From the NCBI RefSeq assembly GCF_018219155.1, contig NZ_CP056124.1, positions 1 to 64,000 of the forward strand: 64,000 bases of DNA. The letters are read 5' to 3'. Under the pieces are notes generated by a model, which was not told the DNA's origin, made no database searches, and worked only from the letters and a program-made list of their open reading frames with translations. The translations under genes and the position numbers were made by a program. Every line of letters begins with the position of its first letter. Position 1 is the first letter of the stretch. Positions 49,654 to 58,035 of this stretch are shown here, piece after piece. The stretch comes from Moritella sp. 24. Lineage in GTDB: Bacteria; Pseudomonadota; Gammaproteobacteria; Enterobacterales; Moritellaceae.

Positions 49654-50223
49654 ATGGATAAGAAACTTCACATCGTGAGTGCTGGTAAGTCGGAAGTGAG
49701 CATCACCGCCGGTTATCGTAAGAATATACTTTTCGTGCAAAGCGTTACTGAAAAAAAGATACAGTCACAAGCTGATTTCGCTAAATTCCGCAATAACATG
49801 CAAGTATTTAAAAAGCGTGGCTTTCTAGTGTCTGTGAATGAGACTATGCCCCGTTATGCACCAGGCTTTAACAACTGCAACCTATCTGAAATAGACGCAA
49901 ACGGTCAACCGCGCCTGGTTGCAGCGTTAACAGCATATCAATACCTGCAGAGCCGTAGTGCGATCCAATTTGCAGAAGGCGTGCGTAGTATTAGCGTGCC
50001 TCACAACGTATATGACAAAGAAGTAAGCGACAAAGGTGTCGTATCTTACCGTATTGATTGGGATAGCATTTCAGAGAACGCTATCGCAATGCTAGCAACT
50101 GTCTACAACTGCTTTAATCACTCCTCAACAGAAGAAACATACCTAACAACAGTGTTCGGCCTATTGAACAAGAACCGCAGACATACAAATAGCATGGCTA
50201 AATTTACCAGGGGCAACCTATGA
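49654..50223 (+). CDS. First gene of the baseplate operon, unknown
   Basis: 189 residues, ATG after AATAGGAGCTGGTA. Basic, alpha/beta, ends in NSMAKFTRGNL and overlaps the next gene by 4 nt. Position suggests a tail-completion or baseplate component, but I recognise no family. Confidence 0.65.
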   Translation: MDKKLHIVSAGKSEVSITAGYRKNILFVQSVTEKKIQSQADFAKFRNNMQVFKKRGFLVSVNETMPRYAPGFNNCNLSEIDANGQPRLVAALTAYQYLQSRSAIQFAEGVRSISVPHNVYDKEVSDKGVVSYRIDWDSISENAIAMLATVYNCFNHSSTEETYLTTVFGLLNKNRRHTNSMAKFTRGNL

Positions 50224-50549
50224 GTAATGTTTACTCTCGGTTATCAGATATGTCTATTGAAGATGATGTACTGCGTGTCGAACTCTATAAGAAGGTATTG
50301 AACTACATAGAAAGTACGGCAAATATTGATGACATTATTTTATATGAAGTAAAGGAAGATGAACAACATCGCCCCGACTTATTAGCCTACCGCGTGTTTG
50401 GTAATGATGATTTACGTTGGTTAGTCATGCTGGTGGCTGGTATCGATGATGATTTTGAGGCTATACCTGCAGGCTATGATCTTGCCTTTCCACCACTTGC
50501 CATTGTTAGAACAATGATTCGAGAGGTGCGAGACAATGCCACCAGCTAA
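50220..50549 (+). CDS. gp53-like baseplate wedge protein
   Basis: 109 residues. The segment RPDLLAYRVFGNDDLRWLVMLVAGIDD (about 52-77) carries the Y-x-x-x-G-x-x-x-x-x-W-x-V-M signature of T4 gp53-type wedge proteins, which clamp the inner baseplate ring. Overlaps both neighbours. Confidence 0.75.
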   Translation: MSNVYSRLSDMSIEDDVLRVELYKKVLNYIESTANIDDIILYEVKEDEQHRPDLLAYRVFGNDDLRWLVMLVAGIDDDFEAIPAGYDLAFPPLAIVRTMIREVRDNATS

Positions 50550-51729
50550 ATTAGAACTCGAAAAGAAGAGTAGTGGGCGTTATCACACTGCTGGGCTTGA
50601 TTCTAAGCAGTTTATGCAAGCGTTTGAGAAAATACGCAAGCAGAACGCCAAGACGAGGCGCAGTGCCAAACGCACCATAACGCCTTCGGTACTCAAACAA
50701 AAAGGCACCAAGGACCTTGCACGGCTTGGTAAAAAAGAAGATGGCTCAAATTTTACCAGGGAAGATCTCCTCGCACTGGAAAAATCGAAGAAAGACTTTG
50801 AGCGCCGCTATGATCGCAAAACAGCCGGTATTAGTTACGCACAGATAGTGTCTGCATCACGTAGCATTGATATTAAACGAGCTAATAACCAGGTAACAGA
50901 TGGCTCCGGTATCACCAAGGCCCACGTTGTTGCTATCAAGGCTAACGTTGTAAAGTTTCGTGTTAAGGCCTCACTCAAAAATGGCGATGACGATCACATG
51001 GTCAACATACGCATAGAGTCTTGGGATGACTTCATGCAAGAGGCCGAAGTCTCAACTAAAGGTTATCAAAAAGCGACAGCCAAGGCCGTTCGTGACCGTT
51101 TATCACTCTCTTGCGACTGTGGCCGTCATCAATACTGGTATCGATACCTCGCAACCATTGGTAATTATTGCGTTGCACCACCTAAAGAGTTCTCGCCTCC
51201 TAAAGTGCGCAACCCTAACTTTACAGGCGTTGCATGTAAGCACGTATTGCATGTGGTTAATAAGCTGCAGTCACCGACTTGGGCTAACCAGCTCGCTATC
51301 CAAATGAAGAAACAAGCCAGTAAAACCGGTTACGGTGATGACAGTCGTTCTAATCATATATTCAGTGATGAAGACATCAAAAAGCAAAGCAAGACACGTA
51401 AAGGCAAGATTGACCACAAGGCAATGCAGGCTGAATTTAAGAAGTATGAGAAACGCCAAGCAGCGTTAGGTAACAAGCTTAAGCGCGATAAAAAAGAGAT
51501 CGATAAGCTGCGTAAAGGTATGACTAAACGCCTTGGCCAGCTTGAAAAAGCAAAACGCCAGGTAGCTAAAGAGAAAAAATCGAAAGGTGATCTAATTCGT
51601 TTCTCATTCCCGATGTTTAAAGACACGCATAAAGACAAGAACTGGTCGGATACTGAGTTGCGAACTCAATTCTCTAAACAGACCGGTATCAATATTAAAG
51701 TAGTGGGGGCGGTATTAGATGACAAGTGA
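50536..51729 (+). CDS. Structural protein with SWIM-type zinc finger
   Basis: 397 residues. A SWIM-like motif CDC.RH...........GVACKH (C about 193 and 195; C-x-H about 234-236) follows a central domain; the C-terminal third is a lysine-rich coiled coil. Similar proteins are common in baseplate clusters of large myophages. Zinc may help folding or DNA contact; function is unproven. Overlaps neighbours by 14 and 11 nt. Confidence 0.75.
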   Translation: MPPAKLELEKKSSGRYHTAGLDSKQFMQAFEKIRKQNAKTRRSAKRTITPSVLKQKGTKDLARLGKKEDGSNFTREDLLALEKSKKDFERRYDRKTAGISYAQIVSASRSIDIKRANNQVTDGSGITKAHVVAIKANVVKFRVKASLKNGDDDHMVNIRIESWDDFMQEAEVSTKGYQKATAKAVRDRLSLSCDCGRHQYWYRYLATIGNYCVAPPKEFSPPKVRNPNFTGVACKHVLHVVNKLQSPTWANQLAIQMKKQASKTGYGDDSRSNHIFSDEDIKKQSKTRKGKIDHKAMQAEFKKYEKRQAALGNKLKRDKKEIDKLRKGMTKRLGQLEKAKRQVAKEKKSKGDLIRFSFPMFKDTHKDKNWSDTELRTQFSKQTGINIKVVGAVLDDK

Positions 51730-52228
51730 AGTTAAGTTAAAGCCACGGTTTAATCAGCATGAAATATTAAACAAAGTAATTCGTAATGATTGGATAACAG
51801 CAATTGAAAGTAACCCTGATTCGTTCCAGGCGTTGTTATACACGCCAATTGAAGTGACAGCGCAAGTTGAAGACTCCGATTATGAAGAGGTCTTATTCAA
51901 CAAGCTTGATACAAACCAGCAGGCTCTTGAGTATGCCGACCCTGTGATCGTATCGGTATTAGATAACCCTGATGATATGGCACCGCTAGTGCTTGAATCT
52001 GGTAGTGAGGCTGTTAATAACTTTGAAGAGCCAATGGCGCTGCGAATTGGTCGTCATAACGTGCCGGTGGGTAGCGTGCTGGAATGGGAAGAAGTGGCAA
52101 CCGAAGATACAACTCGCCGTTGCTGGTGGTACGTGCATAGCGGTGTAGCACTTGGAACAACGCTATCTGCAGTGGTTCACAATGTAATTCCATGTCGGGA
52201 TTTTGAAGGAATGAATAATGGAGAATAA
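51719..52228 (+). CDS. Baseplate-operon protein, unknown
   Basis: 169 residues, beta-rich C-terminal half (RIGRHNVPVGSVLEWEEVATEDTTRRCWWYVHSGVALGTTL), resembling small tail-completion folds. No specific family. Tightly overlapped within the operon. Confidence 0.65.
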   Translation: MTSEVKLKPRFNQHEILNKVIRNDWITAIESNPDSFQALLYTPIEVTAQVEDSDYEEVLFNKLDTNQQALEYADPVIVSVLDNPDDMAPLVLESGSEAVNNFEEPMALRIGRHNVPVGSVLEWEEVATEDTTRRCWWYVHSGVALGTTLSAVVHNVIPCRDFEGMNNGE

Positions 52229-53027
52229 AAACAATGCTGGTCGTTATGTCACTCAGTCTAACAATGGTGCTGCTATACCTAGTTACTCTAATGATGACTA
52301 CTCAACTAATGAAGTGGCTTTTAATGGGCTACTGGAAGTGTCGCACCTTACAGACATCGATAACGCTATTGCGAATAAGATAGGCGCGATTATAAATCGT
52401 CTGCACATTAGCAGCCCTGACCATGTTAGAAATAAACGTTTGGCCTTATTCGCGGCCCGTCCTATTAACGAAAAGCTAGCAATGGGTGAGTTTGAATCAC
52501 CGCGCCGGTTCTTAATGACGCTATCTAAACAGCGTAGTAATAATACAGGCCAGGCAAAGACAAATAACGTACAGCTGCCTTACTTGTATGTCACTCGCGC
52601 ACCAGGTATTTACTTTGCGGAGCCCGAAAAATACAAAGATGCCAGTAACATTGCAGATGTATGTGATAGCACAGGTACCTTGATAGGCCAGCTCGACCAA
52701 TCCGTAACAGCTCTTACATACCAGTTGAATATTGTCGGTTGGCAAAACGATAATATTGACGCTATCGCCATGTTGATCATGTCCTGGTTACGCCATACAC
52801 ATGAAGATCATACGTTCACCGCTAAAACAGTGCTGGGAGGCATACCCTACGAGCTTGGTATTGAAGTGACCGACCGCCATTTAGTGACTGCAGAAAGTGC
52901 CAGCGTATCTTTTGAAGAAGATAAATTACGCGCATTGTCCGTTACGTTAACGGTCGATGCAGAAGTGGCCATCATTAGATACGGCTCAGAAAGTACCGCT
53001 AAGATTTTAGCCGGTAGTATTTTATGA
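52218..53027 (+). CDS. Baseplate-operon protein, unknown
   Basis: 269 residues, alpha/beta with a central VQLPYLYVTRAPGIYF and a long set of strands after 165. Overlaps neighbours by 11 and 4 nt. A wedge component is plausible by order (before the hub). Confidence 0.65.
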   Translation: MENKNNAGRYVTQSNNGAAIPSYSNDDYSTNEVAFNGLLEVSHLTDIDNAIANKIGAIINRLHISSPDHVRNKRLALFAARPINEKLAMGEFESPRRFLMTLSKQRSNNTGQAKTNNVQLPYLYVTRAPGIYFAEPEKYKDASNIADVCDSTGTLIGQLDQSVTALTYQLNIVGWQNDNIDAIAMLIMSWLRHTHEDHTFTAKTVLGGIPYELGIEVTDRHLVTAESASVSFEEDKLRALSVTLTVDAEVAIIRYGSESTAKILAGSIL

Positions 53028-54007
53028 GTAATCAAAGCGCCATGTTCGCGCAGTCATTAAAGATTAACGGTAATGACATCGATGTTAATCGCATAGTGTC
53101 ACTTGCTTATACTGAATATCTCGACTTAAGCGGTCCTACTATCATTCTGCAGGTACGCGATGAACAATCATTTATCGTTGATAACTATGGGCTGGTGGCT
53201 GGTACCGAAATAGAAATAGGCATGGGCGATGTGCATGGTATTGGTGATGCGCTCTTTACTGAAACATTTACGACCATGTTATACCCAGTAAAGAATGGCG
53301 TGATCACGATTGAGGCGTTCCAAAAAGATTGCTACAGCATTAAGACACCCGCCTCTCGATCTCAATTTTTCACTGATAAGTCACCCTCTGAAATAATCAG
53401 CGCCTTAATACCTGGTTTAAAAATACAAAGCAGCGTTAACGGTAAAGGTGTTTATCACTTGAACCAGGGCAAAACGCCTGCGAGGTTATTGCGTGATATG
53501 GCAAGAGACTTCGCAGCTGCGTGTTGGATATGCAGGGGAACCGTATATTTCAAGTTACTTTCAGAGATAGTCGCTACGCCTGCAGCGTTAACACTAGGGC
53601 TTAATTCTAAAACCTGTGATGTCGATATACAGCGCTTTAACAAGATAAATAACAGTGCTCTATTTGAACGTGTTGCGTATAAGAATTTTAGTAGCTGGGA
53701 TACAGAGTTAGGCCACCAGCGTTCGGGGGTATGCCAAGATAAACCCTTGGTGGTCGTTGCGTACCCGCTCACTCCCGTTCAATTAGCCAATCAATGCGTA
53801 TACATACAACCGATGTTAGATGTTGTTGTCGTTGGTGATACCAATTTCACACCAGGTATCAACGTAGGCCTAGATGTGATCAAGTTATCCCATGATGCAG
53901 AGATAGATGAATCAGTACCCGCGACATTATTCATCCATTCAGTGACGCATTACGCCCAAGAAATGAAATATAACAACCGAATGATACTAGGAGCGCTTAA
54001 TGTCTGA
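53024..54007 (+). CDS. Baseplate hub protein (gp27/GpD-like)
   Basis: 327 residues. Tandem beta domains and the segment GKTPARLLRDMARDFAAACWICRGTVYF (about 150-177), typical of hub proteins related to T4 gp27 and P2 gpD, directly precede the spike gene. It would form the trimeric adapter between tube and spike. Confidence 0.75.
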   Translation: MSNQSAMFAQSLKINGNDIDVNRIVSLAYTEYLDLSGPTIILQVRDEQSFIVDNYGLVAGTEIEIGMGDVHGIGDALFTETFTTMLYPVKNGVITIEAFQKDCYSIKTPASRSQFFTDKSPSEIISALIPGLKIQSSVNGKGVYHLNQGKTPARLLRDMARDFAAACWICRGTVYFKLLSEIVATPAALTLGLNSKTCDVDIQRFNKINNSALFERVAYKNFSSWDTELGHQRSGVCQDKPLVVVAYPLTPVQLANQCVYIQPMLDVVVVGDTNFTPGINVGLDVIKLSHDAEIDESVPATLFIHSVTHYAQEMKYNNRMILGALNV

Positions 54008-54770
54008 TGATCGTAACAATGGTGCGCTACGTGATAAATACCGCGCTAAAGTGGTGAGTATCACACATCCTAAAGGTTGGCATAAAGCCAAGGTACGCGT
54101 GCTGGTTCTATGGGACCACATTGAAGATGACGATTTACCCTGGGCAGAGTATTTATTGCCATTAGGTGCAAGGAGTAAAGAGGGCGAGGCAATGCCCTGT
54201 AAAATTGATGATCTTGTCTGGTTGGAGTTTCCTATTTCGGGCGATACACGTTCGCCACTTATTGTCGGTTCTTGCTACCGCATAATAGAAGGTGAGAGTG
54301 AATTGCCGCAAGATTTATTCAAGCCGGTGTATGAACATAAGCGAACAGGTAAACAGCCACCAGCACCAACGGCAGCTTATGGTGATAGTACCACAGACCT
54401 AAACGGGATCCTAAATCAGATAACAATGAATGGTGCCTGGTGTTTAACACACAAAGCCACGGGTACCGCGGTTAACGTTACTAAAGACGGTCAGTTAGTT
54501 TTGCACACTGAGGGGGATAGCTTTAGCTCTACAACCGGGACTCACACAGAAGAAGTGACGAAAGATTTAATCAGTAATGTGGGCGGCAAATTAAACGTGC
54601 ACGTTATTGGTGATGCGTTAATTAAGGCTGACGCGAACTTAACCGTTGAGGCTGGTGCGGATATGTTATTAAAGTCCGGTGGTAAATGTACTGTCGATGC
54701 GGGTGGTCCTCTGATGTTAAAAGGTTCTATGATAAGCGGTAAGTCGGGAGGTGGTTATGATTTCAAATAG
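54000..54770 (+). CDS. Tail spike protein (OB-fold, gpV/gp5-like)
   Basis: 256 residues. Residues 10-100 form an OB-fold (YRAKVVSITHPKGWHKAKVRVLVLWD...W-EYLLPLGA...DLVWLEFP...SPLIVGSCY); residues 160-250 are short alternating strands (GGKLNVHVIGDALIKADANLTVEAGADMLLKSGG type), the beta-helix needle. No lysozyme insert. It punctures the outer membrane with the PAAR tip. Confidence 0.88.
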   Translation: MSDDRNNGALRDKYRAKVVSITHPKGWHKAKVRVLVLWDHIEDDDLPWAEYLLPLGARSKEGEAMPCKIDDLVWLEFPISGDTRSPLIVGSCYRIIEGESELPQDLFKPVYEHKRTGKQPPAPTAAYGDSTTDLNGILNQITMNGAWCLTHKATGTAVNVTKDGQLVLHTEGDSFSSTTGTHTEEVTKDLISNVGGKLNVHVIGDALIKADANLTVEAGADMLLKSGGKCTVDAGGPLMLKGSMISGKSGGGYDFK

Positions 54771-54790
54771 CATGTTGAAAGGTGGCCATA

Positions 54791-55072
54791 ATGTCGTTTG
54801 ATAGCAATATGCGCTACTTACGCTGTGACGCTGTATTTCTTGCCAAGGTTTATATTGTGTCGCGTGATAGTGAGCTATGGGCTCAAGGCGTAAGAGTTGG
54901 CGACCTTATTCACTGTAAAAAATTAGATGTTGTTGCTGGTGGCCTTTATTCGCGTGCTAGCGTGATCTTAAAACAAGAAGATGGCACCATAAAAACAATC
55001 ATCATTACCGATGACACAGATACGCTTGTAGAGTGGTTTGTTTATGAGCGCTCAATTAAAACATTAATCTAA
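54791..55072 (+). CDS. Small baseplate-operon protein
   Basis: 93 residues from the ATG at 54791 (GGTGG upstream). Beta-rich; lies between spike and PAAR genes. Function unknown. Confidence 0.6.
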   Translation: MSFDSNMRYLRCDAVFLAKVYIVSRDSELWAQGVRVGDLIHCKKLDVVAGGLYSRASVILKQEDGTIKTIIITDDTDTLVEWFVYERSIKTLI

Positions 55073-55083
55073 GGAGAGTTATT

Positions 55084-55368
55084 ATGCCAAGTGCAGCAAT
55101 GGTAGGGTCTTTATGTGTGGGACATGGTGATTTCCCAGCGCGAGAAACCGTGGAAGGTGAGCCGAAGTTTTTAATCTATGGCGTGCCGATACACTGCACT
55201 GGTCACGCATGGTTGCCGCACACTAACTCAGTGGGTGTTACTCATGGTGGCAGTGGTATCGGGAGCAGTAAATTTATGGTGTTTGGGAAACCAGCTTGCA
55301 TGGTCGGTGATTCGGTTGATTGCGGTTCACCTATTGCTACGGGAGAAGATCGTTTCCAAATATCCTAA
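55084..55368 (+). CDS. PAAR-domain spike tip
   Basis: 94 residues with the PAAR pattern: GSLCVGHG....R...GEPKFLIYGVPIHCTGHAWLPH...GVTHGGSGIGSSKFMVFGKPACMVGDSVDCGSPIATG. Cys and His residues (C9, H12, C37, H40, C75, C82 region) can bind the tip metal. It caps the spike. Last gene of the baseplate operon. Confidence 0.9.
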   Translation: MPSAAMVGSLCVGHGDFPARETVEGEPKFLIYGVPIHCTGHAWLPHTNSVGVTHGGSGIGSSKFMVFGKPACMVGDSVDCGSPIATGEDRFQIS

Positions 55369-55463
55369 CGGATAGTGTATTTATCATCACGGACAATGGT
55401 ATGATCATAACGTATAGCACGGCGAACATAACGCATAGTGCAGAAGAGCTTAACGCATAGCGC
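55366..55463 (+). repeat. Iteron-like array of five 21-22-bp units
   Basis: TAACGGATAGTGT (55366), a degenerate TCACGGACAATGG (55387), TAACGTATAGCAC (55408), TAACGCATAGTGC (55429), TAACGCATAGCGC (55451). Spacing 21, 21, 21 and 22 bp places all on one face of the helix. Begins at the stop of the PAAR gene and ends 32 bp before the next gene. Confidence 0.75.
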
Positions 55464-55494
55464 GATGACTTAAATTGAAAGTAAGGGAGTTTTG

Positions 55495-55821
55495 ATGACA
55501 AATGTTAAACCGCCAAAAATCAGCGCCGCCACGTACCAGGCAATATTAACGTTTGTTGAAGGTCAGGATGAACCGGTGTCGGTAAGCCAAATCGCAATAG
55601 GGACTAATGTTGACGAGTCAGTAATACGCCGTGCGATAGGCCCACTATACAAGAACTCTGATTATTATTTTTTCAAAGCGAATGAGAACGGTAATTTATT
55701 TGCCCGTTATTGCTGTATCAAACGTAAAGATGGTCTTGAGCTTGATGTAGTGGCGTTGTTGTTTTCAAACAGAGCTGCAGAGGCCTTAGCTAAACATAAA
55801 GTATTAAGCAGCCGTCATTAA
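55495..55821 (+). CDS. Small winged-helix-like protein
   Basis: 108 residues from the ATG at 55495, after AAGGGAGTTTTG. YQAILTFVEGQDEPVSVSQIAIGTNVDESVIRRAIGPLYKNS looks like a winged helix; basic C-terminus. Being directly behind the 21-bp array, it is a candidate for the array-binding protein. Confidence 0.6.
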   Translation: MTNVKPPKISAATYQAILTFVEGQDEPVSVSQIAIGTNVDESVIRRAIGPLYKNSDYYFFKANENGNLFARYCCIKRKDGLELDVVALLFSNRAAEALAKHKVLSSRH

Positions 55822-55829
55822 CCTTTACC

Positions 55830-55847
55830 ATCCTAACAATTGAGTTT
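55830..55847 (-). promoter_or_regulatory. Dispersed 18-bp box
   Basis: Inverted copy ATCCTAACAATTGAGTTT, between the 55495 and 55863 genes. Confidence 0.6.
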
Positions 55848-55862
55848 AAATAAAAGGAATGT

Positions 55863-56174
55863 ATGAGTATTCATTTAAACGACATGAAGATAACCGACTT
55901 TGAAGTGTTAGAGCAACCAAACGGGACCTTTAAAGTTATTGCGATGGATACCGTGGCAAACGTGTATGAGCATAGTCATCCGTTCCTTACACGCAAGCAA
56001 GCTAATACGATGTCGATGAAGATAATTGACGCTTACACAGATTTAGCGCCGATGCACTGGCGTTACTCTGCAGAGTTAACCCACTCAGTCGCAATGGGTG
56101 TTAATACCGGTAACGTGTGGTTATTTAAAAAAAGCAGTGGGATTACAGTTAACTTTAAGAGCTGCAGACGCTAA
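55863..56174 (+). CDS. Small unknown protein
   Basis: 103 residues, ATG after AAAAGGAATGT. Beta-rich N-terminus and C-terminal VWLFKKSSGITVNFKSCRR. No family recognised. Confidence 0.6.
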   Translation: MSIHLNDMKITDFEVLEQPNGTFKVIAMDTVANVYEHSHPFLTRKQANTMSMKIIDAYTDLAPMHWRYSAELTHSVAMGVNTGNVWLFKKSSGITVNFKSCRR

Positions 56175-56229
56175 TAGTAATTGAAATAGCCGACATCAAG
56201 AGACATAATGACAATATGTATACTACAAG

Positions 56230-56502
56230 ATGGCATTATGTCGATATATGAGATTTCATAGAACCACGGAAGGTGAGTTTACACGCCTTATAGAAACAAA
56301 AACAATCCTTAAGTTGATCGCACAAGAGAGTGAAGTGGTACCGGATAAATTCTGCCTTGTTGGGATTAACCCGCATGAACGGATAGGCTACGCAATTCGT
56401 CATGGCCGAGTTGATGACTTAAGAACCTGGCGACTAGATAACCTGGTCAAGTTCCTCAAGAAACAATCTCAAATAATCCCACTCGAAGTGCAATATAAAT
56501 AG
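56230..56502 (+). CDS. Small basic unknown protein
   Basis: 90 residues. No clear RBS before the ATG at 56230, the ATG at 56248 is an alternative. Basic and helical. Followed by a strong terminator. Confidence 0.5.
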   Translation: MALCRYMRFHRTTEGEFTRLIETKTILKLIAQESEVVPDKFCLVGINPHERIGYAIRHGRVDDLRTWRLDNLVKFLKKQSQIIPLEVQYK

Positions 56503-56542
56503 TATTTTAGTAAGTGAACACATTTAATCAATATTAAGTTAT

Positions 56543-56573
56543 AAAGCCCCGGATCATGTCCGGGGCTTTTTTG
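56543..56573 (+). terminator. Intrinsic terminator
   Basis: AAGCCCCGGA/TCCGGGGCTT, 10-bp GC-rich stem with TCATG loop and six T. Confidence 0.95.
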
Positions 56574-56655
56574 TGAGCAAAATAAAATAACCAGACCTCA
56601 ACAGTGTAAAGTCTAGTGATTACACTAAATCTGACACGAGGAGCTTGCAATAAGC

Positions 56656-56692
56656 GTAAGATTTACCGTACAATCAGTGCATAAAATCTTAC
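56656..56692. promoter_or_regulatory. Inverted repeat before the recombinase gene (possible res site or operator)
   Basis: GTAAGATTT (56656-56664) and AAATCTTAC (56684-56692), centre-to-centre 28 bp, ending 13 bp before the start codon. The size fits a recombinase dimer site that also autoregulates. Confidence 0.55.
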
Positions 56693-56705
56693 AGAGTGAA
56701 TAACC

Positions 56706-57320
56706 ATGACATTTACAGCTTATATTCGAGTTTCTGACGCAAACAAAGCTGATGGCGAAAGCCAGAGAGCAGCTATCCAGTCTTACGCTGTCAAAAATGG
56801 CCTCGCTATTACAAAGTGGGTGGAAGAACATATTTCAGCGACTAAGACAGACATTCAAGATCGACAACTGATGTCTAGCATTAACAATCAAGAGAAAATC
56901 ATAGTAACCGACATTACCCGATTAGGCCGTAACAAGGTAATGGCGCTAATCGGGATCATAGGCTCAATCAAGGAATTGCACTTAGCCTATGACGATAGAG
57001 TTATAAACGATGACAATAGAGATAATGCTGAAACGATATTCTGTGTTGTAGGGCAATCATTCGCTAGTGCCGTAGAAAGTAAGAAACGTAGTGAAAGAGC
57101 TGTAGCTGGACATGCCAGAAGAAAAGCAGCAGGCCTGCAGATAGGTCGAGCCCCTGGTGCGATAATTAAATCCAAGTTAGATATTCATTCGGCTTTAATT
57201 TTAAATGAATTGTCAAAAGGCACCGCCAAAACAAAGATCGTAGACATCATTAAGGCGACAGGAACAACTTGCACGCGACAAGGGCTCTATGAATGGATAA
57301 GCAAAAGAACCATAACGTAA
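56706..57320 (+). CDS. Serine recombinase (resolvase/invertase family)
   Basis: 204 residues. Catalytic domain with YIRVS (active Ser at 10), ESQRAAI (18-24), VTDITRLGRN (about 73-82) and the long E helix (AETIFCVVGQSFASAVESKKRSERA), followed by GHARRKAAGLQIGRAPGA and a C-terminal HTH. Resolves multimers or inverts DNA. Flanked by its own inverted repeat and by terminators on both sides, so an autonomous cassette within the structural genes. Confidence 0.93.
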   Translation: MTFTAYIRVSDANKADGESQRAAIQSYAVKNGLAITKWVEEHISATKTDIQDRQLMSSINNQEKIIVTDITRLGRNKVMALIGIIGSIKELHLAYDDRVINDDNRDNAETIFCVVGQSFASAVESKKRSERAVAGHARRKAAGLQIGRAPGAIIKSKLDIHSALILNELSKGTAKTKIVDIIKATGTTCTRQGLYEWISKRTIT

Positions 57321-57338
57321 TATAACCACCTCCAAACA

Positions 57339-57367
57339 GGCCACTAATTAAGTGGTCTTTTTTTTAC
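57339..57367 (+). terminator. Intrinsic terminator after the recombinase
   Basis: GGCCACT-AATTA-AGTGGTC stem (one G-T pair) followed by eight T. Confidence 0.88.
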
Positions 57368-57469
57368 CTTTAATTTAGCACCCCACTTATAAACCCTATT
57401 CTAACGGGCTTTAACAGCCACCAGCCCATCGAAAAATAAATAAAAAAAACTGTAATCATTTTACTTTTA

Positions 57470-57490
57470 TTTTATCGCTCAAATTATGCT
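57470..57490 (+). promoter_or_regulatory. Late-type phage promoter for the lysis/capsid operon
   Basis: TTTTATCGCTC at 57470-57480, 4-nt spacer, TATGCT at 57485-57490, 41 nt before the first gene. Confidence 0.8.
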
Positions 57491-57530
57491 TTAAGCATGA
57501 ATTTATGGACCAAGTGATAGTGAGAACATT

Positions 57531-58025
57531 ATGTTTTACGGATTATCAGATAAACATCAAATCGTAGAATTAGCCCAGGCAGTATGCGCCGTACTCGGTG
57601 ACGGTAATGGTTTTGCTGTTAGCTTGCTGGTGGAGACTTGCGCTGCAGAAACACTACTAGGTAAAGCAAGAGACAATACGCTTTATGGTGCCGGTGCCGG
57701 TGTTAGCCAAGTGGACTATGGCACGTTTGCCTGGTTACAAGAAAAGTACACGCCACGCGACCTTGCTGCCCGTATCTTCGATGTATTCAACATCGACCTT
57801 GGTTTAGTGGCATACAAGGAACTTGATTTTAGCCCTCTACTATCGCTTATCTTTTGTCGCCTACGTTATATGACGGTAACAGCACCTATCCCGACAACCC
57901 TATCTCTGCGTGCCGAATACTGGAAAGAGCATTACAACACCTCTGCAGGAAAGGGAACACCAGAAGAATACATATCACGCTGCCTATCATCGGGCGCAGT
58001 TGAAGTATTAACGGACGCTAAATAG
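57531..58025 (+). CDS. Endolysin (lytic-transglycosylase-like)
   Basis: 164 residues without signal peptide. LLVETCAAETLLGKARDNTLYGAGAGVSQVDYGTFAWLQEKY (about 28-70) contains the ET-LG catalytic-Glu region of SLT-like muramidases, and LSLRAEYWKEHYNTSAGKGTPEEYI (about 122-146) is the conserved C-terminal end of this phage lysin group. First gene after the late promoter and followed by a holin-like gene. Confidence 0.75.
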   Translation: MFYGLSDKHQIVELAQAVCAVLGDGNGFAVSLLVETCAAETLLGKARDNTLYGAGAGVSQVDYGTFAWLQEKYTPRDLAARIFDVFNIDLGLVAYKELDFSPLLSLIFCRLRYMTVTAPIPTTLSLRAEYWKEHYNTSAGKGTPEEYISRCLSSGAVEVLTDAK

Positions 58026-58035
58026 GTAATCGCCA

